Below are positions 1 through 5,075 of a stretch of DNA of 5,075 nt, piece after piece. How positions within the stretch are numbered: the first letter of the stretch is position 1; each line of letters begins with the position of its first letter. The notes under the pieces are model-generated. The model was not told the origin of the DNA. It saw only the letters and a program-made list of their open reading frames with translations, and did no database searches. Position numbers and translations under genes: made by a program. Origin of the DNA: Thermoleophilia bacterium (GTDB lineage Bacteria > Actinomycetota > Thermoleophilia > Gaiellales > SKUG01); assembly GCA_020438525.1 (NCBI GenBank), contig JAGQUL010000355.1:1-5075 (forward strand), given 5' to 3'.

Positions 1-502
1 TCGCCGCCACCACGAGCGCGACCGAGACGAGCTGGGCGAGCGCGCCGAACCCGATGCCGGCGAGCGCGCCCGGCACGTCCGGCGCGCCGATCAGCACGAC
101 GGTCTCGTACCACGCCCCAAGCGATCCGAGCAGCCATGCAGCCACGGCGGCGGCGGCCACCACTCCGGCGCGCACCGCCACGACCGACGCGAGCGACCTG
201 GCTCGCGTGCGCACGAAGATCGAGCGCTGCGGATCGGCGTCGATCGCCAGCGCCATCGCCGCGACGATGATCACCGCGAGCGCGCCGAGCTGCGCCGCGT
301 TTGCCTCGTGCTGCTGCAGCGCAGCGAGCACGGTCGGCTTCGGGAACGTGATCTGGACCCCGGTGGCGAATCGCTCGACGAGCTGCTGCTGGTAGCGCAC
401 GAGCAGCGGACTGGCCAGGCCGAAGAGCAGGAACGGGGCGAGCAGCGCGATCCATCGACGCGTGCGCACCAGCCGCAGCCATTCCACGCGCAGCATCGTC
501 AT
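1..502 (-). CDS. ABC-2 type exporter permease, N-terminal part (3' end outside window)
   Basis: Membrane subunit of an ABC exporter, working with the ATPase encoded just upstream. The reading frame opens with ATG at 502-500 and stays open to the window edge, giving 167 residues; the C-terminal part is missing. A short basic N-terminus (MTMLRVEWLRLVRTRRW) leads into predicted membrane helices at about 16-36, 72-88, 106-131 and 146-167, with an outside loop at about 37-71. Between helices 2 and 3 the stretch DADPQRSIFVRTRARS sits where ABC-2 permeases carry their conserved cytoplasmic segment (acidic residue, then Thr/Arg-rich, then the next helix). The ATG overlaps the ATPase stop codon as ATGA, and GGAG lies 8 bases upstream, so the start is well supported; a second ATG at 496-494 is the alternative. 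The substrate cannot be read. By position it matches YxlG-type permeases. Family call is fairly sure; specific function is unknown. Confidence 0.82.
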   Translation of the reverse strand, partial: MTMLRVEWLRLVRTRRWIALLAPFLLFGLASPLLVRYQQQLVERFATGVQITFPKPTVLAALQQHEANAAQLGALAVIIVAAMALAIDADPQRSIFVRTRARSLASVVAVRAGVVAAAAVAAWLLGSLGAWYETVVLIGAPDVPGALAGIGFGALAQLVSVALVVAA

Positions 503-1383
503 CGGGTGAGCTCCAGGAACGCCTGCTCGAACTCCGTGCTCGTCTGCTCGATCGCCCGCACCCGCACGCGTGCGTCGGCGAGGATCGCCACCAGCCCGAG
601 CTGTGCGGCATCGAGATCGGTTGCGTGGACGCGCACCAGGCCGTGGCCGACCACGCGCACGTCGTCGGACCATGGCGCGTCGCTCAGTGCGTCGAGCAGC
701 GAGGCGGGCGCCTCGTCGTGCAGGTGGATCGTCCACTCGCTGCCGCCGCTCGCCGCCAGCTGCTCCGGCTCGCCCTCGAAGCGCATGCGCCCGTGGTGCA
801 GCACGCCGACGATGTCACACGTGCGCGCGATGTCGACGAGCACGTGACTGGACAGGATCACGGTTGCGTCGCCGGCGAGCTCGCGAACCAGCTCGAGCAC
901 GTCGCGACGACCGGCCGGGTCGAGCGCGGAGGTGGGCTCGTCGAGCAGCAGCAGGCGGGGCGACGCGACGATGCAGGTCGCGATGCCGAGCCGCTGGGTC
1001 ATGCCGCGCGAGAACCCGCCGACCCGCCGATCGGCGGCGTCCGCGATCCCGGCCCGCTCGAGCGCGTCGTCGACGCGATCCCGCGGGATCGTGGCGTCGA
1101 CCAGCACCCGGGCGTGGTCGACGAGCTCGCGTGCGGTCAGCCAGGGCTCGAAGCGGGGCGCGTCGGGGAGCATCGCTACCTGCCGGCGATCGACGCCGAG
1201 CACGACCGTGCCGCTGGTCGGGCGACGCAGCCCGGCGAGGATCGACAGCAGCGTCGACTTGCCTGCGCCGTTGGGTCCGACCAGTCCGTACACGCACCCT
1301 TCGGGCACGTGCATGTCGAGGTGGTCGAGCGCGCGGGTCGAGCCGAATGCGCGCACGAGCCCCTCGGTGCGCACGACGGTCAT
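499..1383 (-). CDS. ABC exporter ATP-binding protein (YxlF-like)
   Basis: Cytoplasmic ATPase that powers the neighbouring ABC-2 permease. The 294-residue protein is full length for this family. Visible motifs are Walker A GPNGAGKST (36-44), signature SRGMTQ (125-130), Walker B LLLLDEPT (144-151), D-loop SALD (152-155) and switch histidine H180. The signature departs from LSGGQ, as is common in ABC-2 drug and antibiotic exporters, and the Q-loop segment MLPDAPRFEPWLTARE carries Asp74 where Gln or Glu is usual. Residues about 212-294 form the accessory C-terminal domain seen in this family, ending in FEQAFLELTR. The frame stays open for 50 codons upstream, but ATG 1383 was chosen because it begins the protein at the normal point (MTVVRTEGLVRAFG), overlaps the previous stop codon as ATGA and has GGAG 10 bases upstream (1394-1397). 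Domain identity is certain; the substrate is unknown. Confidence 0.96.
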   Translation of the reverse strand: MTVVRTEGLVRAFGSTRALDHLDMHVPEGCVYGLVGPNGAGKSTLLSILAGLRRPTSGTVVLGVDRRQVAMLPDAPRFEPWLTARELVDHARVLVDATIPRDRVDDALERAGIADAADRRVGGFSRGMTQRLGIATCIVASPRLLLLDEPTSALDPAGRRDVLELVRELAGDATVILSSHVLVDIARTCDIVGVLHHGRMRFEGEPEQLAASGGSEWTIHLHDEAPASLLDALSDAPWSDDVRVVGHGLVRVHATDLDAAQLGLVAILADARVRVRAIEQTSTEFEQAFLELTR

Positions 1384-1631
1384 GGCTCGCGGTCTCCGTC
1401 GACCGATGTACCGTCGTCGCGCCCCAGCAGCAGGTAGAGGATCCCGCCCAGCGGCACCGATGCTGCGACGATGATCGCCCATGCCCAGCGTGGCAGGAGC
1501 TTCACCGGGTGCCGGGCGATGCTCACCCAGCACCAGACCACGAACGCGGCCGCGAGCACCAGCAGCGGTGCGAGTGCGAGCGTGAGGTTCGTCGAGGCGT
1601 AGAGCATGCCGGCATCATCCCACGTGGTCAT
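1380..1631 (-). CDS. Small PLDc_N-domain membrane protein (YxlE-like)
   Basis: An 83-residue membrane protein with two predicted helices, at about 15-34 and 47-66, followed by a short acidic tail (GRDDGTSVDGDREP). The pattern of a first helix ending WCWVSIARHP, then LPRWAWAIIV, then PLGGILYLLLGR is that of the PLDc_N family (phospholipase D nuclease N-terminal domain). Such small proteins have no nuclease domain and no known catalysis. In B. subtilis the comparable YxlE lies directly before an ABC ATPase and permease and is reported to act with other small proteins in restraining sigma-Y; a similar regulatory or accessory role here is inference only. ATG 1631 was chosen because it overlaps the MMPL stop codon as ATGA; there is no good Shine-Dalgarno, so it probably relies on coupled re-initiation. 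ATG 1607 is an in-frame alternative giving 75 residues. Its own stop overlaps the ATPase start by 4 bp. Confidence 0.85.
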   Translation of the reverse strand: MTTWDDAGMLYASTNLTLALAPLLVLAAAFVVWCWVSIARHPVKLLPRWAWAIIVAASVPLGGILYLLLGRDDGTSVDGDREP

Positions 1632-3958
1632 CCGTTCGCGGCTTCGACCCTCCGTCGCCGATCCCAGAACCCGAGCACGAGGGGCACGGTGATGGGTCGG
1701 ACGACGAATGCGTCGACGATCACGCCACAGCACATCACGATCGCGATCTGTCGGAACGACTCGAGGTCCACGATGCCAAGGAGTGCGAACGTCGACGCGA
1801 TAACCACCCCGGCGAGCATCACGCTGGGATATGCCTCGTCAATCGTTGCGCGCGCCATTTCGAGACCGCGGTCACCACGCGCCTGCGCACGCCGCAGGGT
1901 GCTCCCGGCGAGCACGCCGTAGTCGAGTCCGATGCTGAGCAGCAGCACGAACGCGGAAATCGGCACGAAGAACGCGATCCCGTCTCCCGGGCCGAGCGTT
2001 CGGTCGTAGATCGAGAGGATGCCGAACGCGGCAAGCGTGGTCGCCACGCCCGATGCGACCAGCACGACCGCGAGCAACAGCGAGCGCAGCGAGATCAGCA
2101 GCACGATCACCTCCACGACCACGAGGAACAACGCGATCCTGAGCAGGTCGGCGTTCATCTGCCGAGTGATCCGTTCCACGAGCGCAGTATCGCCGGCAAC
2201 CCGCAGCTTCGCATCCCCGAGCCCAGCGCCCTCGAGCGCACGCTGGAGGCTCGGTCGCAGCTCGCGGAGCGCTCGAACCGCGTTGCCGGTGTAGGCCTCG
2301 TGCTCGAGCACGATCACCAGCCGGGCGTGCCTGCCGTCGTCGGTGACGAGCAGCCGGTCGCCCACGTCCCGGACCGCTGCGGTGGTTGCGGCTTTCCGTG
2401 CGAGCGAGCGCGCGGCTTCGCCACGCGACGCATCGGTTCCTGCGAGCTCCACGCCGATCTCGTTGAGGTCGTCGGACACCCCGGCGCGCTCGATCGACTG
2501 CAGCAGCGAGTCCGTACCGATCACGCCGCCGACCCCGTCGAGCTGCTCGAGGCGGCGCGTGAATTCACCGAGCTGCTCACGTCGCTCGCCGAGGTCGGTA
2601 CCGTCGATCACGAGCAGCGTGGGTGACAGGATCCCGGGCGCGAATCCTGCACCGGCGTCGCGGGCGCCGACGACGATCGGGTCGTCGTCGGGCAGCGCCG
2701 TAATCACGTTGAATCCGAGCGGGGAGGATGCCGCGTTTGCCCCGAGCGCTCCCAGCACGACTGCAGTGGCGACGACGACCAGCGTCGCGGCACGTGGCCG
2801 CGTGAGCCAAGCTGCGGCACGAGTAGCAAAGGTCGCGCGCGAGCCGGTCGAAGGTCTTGGGCGGCGTGGCCACAGCAGGTGCCGCCCCAGCACGGCGAGC
2901 AGTGCCGGCACGAGGAGCAGTCCCACGATGATCGCGACCAGGATCGATGCGATCAGGGCAGGCGCGAAGGAGCGGATGAATGCGGTGTCGGCGAGCAGCA
3001 GCGATGCTGCTCCGAGCGACGTGGTAGCACCGGCGGTGAGCACGACAGGAGCGTTCATTCCGATCGCGCCGAGCGTCGCCTCGTGTGGCGACGCGCCGGC
3101 CTTGACCAGGCGGTCCCACGCGGCGACGTGAAACAGCGCGTAATCGCTCGCGATCCCGATCGCGACCACGAGCACGACGGGCAGCACCTCGGCCGGAACG
3201 CCGACGCCGAAGGTGCCGGTCAGCACCGACAGCGCCTCGAGCATCAGGAGCATCGTGACCGCGATGGTGGAGATCACCACGAGCGACGGCGCGAGCGCGC
3301 GGAACCACAGCAGCGTGATCAGCACGAGGGCCACGATCGAGGCGAGCTGCAGGGTACCGAGCGAGTCGCGAACGACCCGGCCGGTCTCGAGCTGCGCCGG
3401 GATGCCGCCCGTCAGGTTCACGTCCCCCGGGCCACGATCGCGGGCGTCGCTGGCGATGCGCTCGCCCGCGCGCACCTGGGACGAGAGCGATCTGTTCGGG
3501 TTGCCGAACAGGTTGACGATCGTGGTGGTCGACGACTCTCGGCTCGCCGGAAACGCTCCACCGGCGTTGGTGAACGGCAGCGACAACAGGATCGCGTCGT
3601 CGTCGGAGCGACCATCCTGCACGGCGCGGGTCTGGCCTACGGCCGCAGCGATGTCGTCGCGCTTGACGTCGGCCGCCAGGCCGTCTTCGTCACGGCGCAC
3701 CACCTGTTCACGCGCATTGAGAGGGATACGAAACAGCCTGAGCGCATCGAGCTCGGTCTGCACCTCCGGCGAGTCCGGCGACGCGAGCTCCTCGAGCGAG
3801 AGGCCCTCGCGCCCGAAGCTCGGCAGACCCGTCGCGAGCAGCAGCGCGACAACCATGAGCCAGCCGCCGAGGACGAGCCACCGGAAACGGATCATGAACC
3901 TCGCGTGGAGGTGCGCGAACCCGCCCGCCGAAGCCCCTGCATCCGAATTGCTGCCCAC
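1628..3958 (-). CDS. MMPL/RND-family transporter
   Basis: A 776-residue inner-membrane exporter of the MMPL branch of the RND superfamily, probably driven by the proton gradient. The architecture is complete: helix 1 at about 26-46, a large outside domain (47-200), helices 2-6 (203-358), a cytoplasmic linker, helix 7 (390-408), a second outside domain (409-599) and helices 8-12 (605-765). The paired Asp-Tyr motifs of the proton relay are present at D272-Y273 (GIASDYALF, helix 4) and D679-Y680 (SIGLDYGVL, helix 10). The second outside domain starts LPDDDPIVVGARDAGAGF, as is typical. There is almost no C-terminal tail, unlike mycobacterial MmpL3. The frame is open far upstream, but GTG 3958 has AGGAG 9 bases before it and keeps the conserved pre-helix segment FAHLHARFMIRFRW; ATG 3895 would cut it. 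It is the first gene of the operon. Substrate (lipid, drug or other hydrophobic molecule) is unknown. Confidence 0.93.
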   Translation of the reverse strand: MGSNSDAGASAGGFAHLHARFMIRFRWLVLGGWLMVVALLLATGLPSFGREGLSLEELASPDSPEVQTELDALRLFRIPLNAREQVVRRDEDGLAADVKRDDIAAAVGQTRAVQDGRSDDDAILLSLPFTNAGGAFPASRESSTTTIVNLFGNPNRSLSSQVRAGERIASDARDRGPGDVNLTGGIPAQLETGRVVRDSLGTLQLASIVALVLITLLWFRALAPSLVVISTIAVTMLLMLEALSVLTGTFGVGVPAEVLPVVLVVAIGIASDYALFHVAAWDRLVKAGASPHEATLGAIGMNAPVVLTAGATTSLGAASLLLADTAFIRSFAPALIASILVAIIVGLLLVPALLAVLGRHLLWPRRPRPSTGSRATFATRAAAWLTRPRAATLVVVATAVVLGALGANAASSPLGFNVITALPDDDPIVVGARDAGAGFAPGILSPTLLVIDGTDLGERREQLGEFTRRLEQLDGVGGVIGTDSLLQSIERAGVSDDLNEIGVELAGTDASRGEAARSLARKAATTAAVRDVGDRLLVTDDGRHARLVIVLEHEAYTGNAVRALRELRPSLQRALEGAGLGDAKLRVAGDTALVERITRQMNADLLRIALFLVVVEVIVLLISLRSLLLAVVLVASGVATTLAAFGILSIYDRTLGPGDGIAFFVPISAFVLLLSIGLDYGVLAGSTLRRAQARGDRGLEMARATIDEAYPSVMLAGVVIASTFALLGIVDLESFRQIAIVMCCGVIVDAFVVRPITVPLVLGFWDRRRRVEAANG

Positions 3959-3967
3959 GATCTCACG

Positions 3968-3972
3968 CTCCT
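3968..3972 (-). promoter_or_regulatory. Shine-Dalgarno site for the MMPL gene
   Basis: AGGAG on the minus strand, 9 bases before the GTG at 3958. It decides the start: the frame has no stop for over 140 codons upstream, and no other nearby start has so good a site. Confidence 0.7.
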
Positions 3973-3986
3973 GCCGGTGGTCGACG

Positions 3987-4016
3987 ACACTAGTGCGCGC
4001 GGCGCACTGGAGGCAA
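3987..4016 (-). promoter_or_regulatory. Candidate promoter for the MMPL-ABC operon
   Basis: Reading leftward, a -35-like TTGCCT (4011-4016) and a -10-like TAGTGT (3987-3992, fitting TANNNT) are 18 bases apart. Transcription would begin near 3980, leaving a short leader of about 20 bases that contains the AGGAG site. Spacing and leader length are sensible, but the -35 matches only 4 of 6 consensus bases. This is a by-eye prediction. Confidence 0.45.
3992..4008. repeat. 7-bp inverted repeat, candidate operator
   Basis: AGTGCGC (3992-3998) and GCGCACT (4002-4008) are perfect inverted copies around a 3-base centre GCG. They partly overlap a second palindrome, CACTAGTG (3988-3995). The repeat fills the spacer and touches the -10 of the predicted leftward promoter, a usual place for a repressor site. 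No regulator gene is visible in the window, so the role is inferred. Confidence 0.4.
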
Positions 4017-4036
4017 GCAACTGGCCGTTCGAGATG

Positions 4037-4066
4037 TTGACTAGGACACCGAGGCAGCGGGTAGCA
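4037..4066 (+). promoter_or_regulatory. Weak candidate promoter for the lipoprotein gene
   Basis: TTGACT (4037-4042) matches 5 of 6 bases of the -35 consensus. The best -10 candidate, GTAGCA (4061-4066), is 18 bases further on and is poor. Transcription would start near 4073 and give a leader of about 43 bases. The -35 is the only persuasive half. Confidence 0.28.
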
Positions 4067-4086
4067 GAGCGCACGATCGATCATGA

Positions 4087-4101
4087 GCCGGCCCAGCCGG
4101 C
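4087..4101 (+). other. Small GC hairpin in the lipoprotein leader
   Basis: GCCGGC (4087-4092) and GCCGGC (4096-4101) can pair as a 6-bp all-GC stem over a 3-base loop (CCA), ending three bases before the GGAGGT ribosome site. The same bases also form a 9-bp spaced direct repeat (AGCCGGC twice). It could tune translation, but short GC stems are frequent in DNA this rich in G+C. Confidence 0.3.
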
Positions 4102-4104
4102 GCT

Positions 4105-4110
4105 GGAGGT
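4105..4110 (+). promoter_or_regulatory. Shine-Dalgarno site for the lipoprotein gene
   Basis: GGAGGT ends 5 bases before ATG 4116. It favours this start over the in-frame ATG at 4083, which would add 11 residues and has no comparable site before it. Confidence 0.7.
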
Positions 4111-4115
4111 GGGAA

Positions 4116-5075
4116 ATGGACGTGCTGCGAACAGGACGCGTGCTCGGCTGGGCCGCGGCGGTCCTGCTGGCGTCGATCGTAGGGACCGCGTGCGGAAGCG
4201 GGAGCGACGACGCGAAGCCCACACGCGACGCGGCGCGAGCGGTCGCGGGCTGGCCCCTGCCGAATGCCGATCGCGACAACACGCGTTCCTCGACGTCGAA
4301 GATCGATGCATCGAACGTGGACGACCTCGGAGTTGCATGGCACCAGGAGCTGAACGCGGTCGACGCCGAGCGGGGTATCGACTCCACGCCGCTGGTGGTG
4401 GACGATGCGATCTACGTCCAGGACGCCGACAGCAACGTCTGGGCATACGACCTCGAGCGCGGCGACGAGCTGTGGCGGCGCAAGCTCCGCACGCCCGCAG
4501 TCGGACCGAACGGCGTGTCCTACGAAAACGGGCGCGTGTTCGCTGCGACTCCCACCGATGCGGTCGCGCTCGATGCGGACAACGGCGGGGTCCAGTGGCG
4601 GACTCGCGTGATCGAGGGACCGGTCGGGCCCCGACGCGACTCCGCTGGGATCTCGATGGCGCCGATGGTCGCCGACGGCCAGCTGCTGCTCGGCGATGCC
4701 GGTGCCCGGAGCGGGGGCGTCCTTGCTTCCTTCGATACCAAGGATGGCACCGAGCAGTGGCGCGTGACCACCTCGATCGATGGCGCGCGCGACGCGGTGC
4801 AGACGGGTGGAATGCTCGGCACGCCGCTCGTTTCCAGCGACGGCACCGTGGTCGTCGGAGTGAACGGGGCCCGCGGGAATCGAAGCGCCGACCCGCTGCC
4901 GGGCGCCCTGCGCGCCGTGGCCGGCGATTCGGGCACGCCGGTCTGGAATTACGAACCACGACCGCTGCAGCAGATCGCACGACCCGGCCCAGAACCGATC
5001 AGCGGCACGCTCACGGCGGGCAGAACCCTCGACCTGCCGGACGCGCAGATCGACATCACCACGAGCCCGGCCCGG
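4116..5075 (+). CDS. Quinoprotein-like (PQQ-type) beta-propeller lipoprotein, 5' part
   Basis: Exported, probably lipid-anchored beta-propeller protein; 320 codons are visible and the gene runs off the window. Residues 1-26 look like a lipoprotein signal: basic start, hydrophobic AAAVLLASIV, then GTAC with Cys26, a lipobox that is loose at -3 (Gly), followed by a GSGSDD spacer. Residues 46-79 (GWPLPN...DNTRSS...NVDDLGVAWHQEL) match the entry segment of PQQ-dependent alcohol dehydrogenases. Propeller repeats ending in the docking Trp follow: DLERGDELW (W120), ALDADNGGVQW (W161), FDTKDGTEQW (W215) and GDSGTPVW (W277). The vicinal Cys pair of active enzymes is replaced by Thr126-Pro127, the calcium-binding Glu by about Arg198, and no PHDxWD-like segment follows W277. 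An active dehydrogenase is therefore doubtful; a non-catalytic propeller is as likely. It is divergent from the exporter operon. Superfamily is sure, activity is not. Confidence 0.88.
   Translation, partial: MDVLRTGRVLGWAAAVLLASIVGTACGSGSDDAKPTRDAARAVAGWPLPNADRDNTRSSTSKIDASNVDDLGVAWHQELNAVDAERGIDSTPLVVDDAIYVQDADSNVWAYDLERGDELWRRKLRTPAVGPNGVSYENGRVFAATPTDAVALDADNGGVQWRTRVIEGPVGPRRDSAGISMAPMVADGQLLLGDAGARSGGVLASFDTKDGTEQWRVTTSIDGARDAVQTGGMLGTPLVSSDGTVVVGVNGARGNRSADPLPGALRAVAGDSGTPVWNYEPRPLQQIARPGPEPISGTLTAGRTLDLPDAQIDITTSPAR

Noticed and set aside
625..1437. 270-codon plus-strand open frame antisense to the ABC ATPase
   Set aside because: No recognisable domain and no operon context; the opposite strand encodes all ABC motifs over the same bases.
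1384..1533. Upstream extension of the ATPase frame to an ATG at 1533
   Set aside because: The 50 added residues are Arg/Ala/Pro-rich and overlap the PLDc_N gene; the ATGA overlap and normal ABC N-terminus support ATG 1383.
1380..1631. Phospholipase D or nuclease activity for the small membrane protein
   Set aside because: Only the membrane PLDc_N segment is present; there is no HKD catalytic motif in its 83 residues.
570..1922. 450-codon open frame on the plus strand across the ATPase, PLDc_N and MMPL genes
   Set aside because: The translation is almost entirely Arg, Ala and Pro with no domain pattern, and it lies antisense to three genes with clear motifs. It is a by-product of high GC.
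2343..3131. 262-codon plus-strand open frame antisense to the MMPL gene
   Set aside because: Low-complexity Ser/Ala/Arg composition and full overlap with helices and motifs of the MMPL protein on the other strand.
3959..4387. Upstream extension of the MMPL frame to an ATG at 4387
   Set aside because: It would add 143 residues without a membrane or domain pattern, run across the divergent gap and overlap the lipoprotein gene; GTG 3958 has a good ribosome site and gives the normal N-terminus.
4081..4980. 299-codon minus-strand open frame antisense to the lipoprotein gene
   Set aside because: Extreme Arg/Ala/Pro content and no motif; the plus strand encodes a signal peptide, Shine-Dalgarno and propeller repeats over this stretch.
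4960..5075. Possible frameshift after the last visible propeller repeat of the lipoprotein
   Set aside because: The sequence stops looking like the PQQ family, but the frame remains open with G/C-rich third positions, and the alternative plus-strand frame I read gives no better match.

Overview
The window reads as chromosomal DNA from a high-GC bacterium, most likely an actinomycete-type lineage (Actinomycetota). The bases are strongly G+C rich by eye, third codon positions are nearly all G or C, one gene starts with GTG, and the gene families (MMPL transporter, PLDc_N small membrane protein, ABC-2 exporter, quinoprotein-like lipoprotein) are typical of that phylum. The lineage cannot be fixed more closely from this sequence.

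The layout is two divergent transcription units around a 157-bp gap (3959-4115). Leftward (minus strand) runs a compact four-gene operon: an MMPL/RND-family exporter (1628-3958), a small two-helix PLDc_N membrane protein (1380-1631), an ABC exporter ATPase (499-1383) and its ABC-2 type permease (1-502, cut by the window edge). All three internal junctions are 4-bp ATGA overlaps, where the start codon of one gene overlaps the stop codon of the one before. This implies tight translational coupling and a shared role. The last three genes have the same order and types as the yxlE-yxlF-yxlG part of the Bacillus subtilis sigY operon; here they follow an MMPL pump, with no sigma or anti-sigma gene visible.

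Rightward (plus strand) starts a lipoprotein with a quinoprotein-type beta-propeller (4116 to beyond 5075). It resembles the N-terminal half of PQQ-dependent alcohol dehydrogenases but lacks the recognisable vicinal cysteines, the calcium-binding glutamate and the PHDxWD-like catalytic segment. It may therefore be a non-catalytic or divergent propeller.

The gap holds Shine-Dalgarno sites for both outer genes, one fairly convincing promoter for the leftward operon, a weaker one for the rightward gene, and a 7-bp inverted repeat placed between the -35 and -10 of the leftward promoter, suggestive of an operator. No RNA genes, insertion sequences, CRISPR arrays or phage genes were seen. No stretch over 300 bases lacks a gene. 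The two genes at the window edges are partial; the other three are complete.
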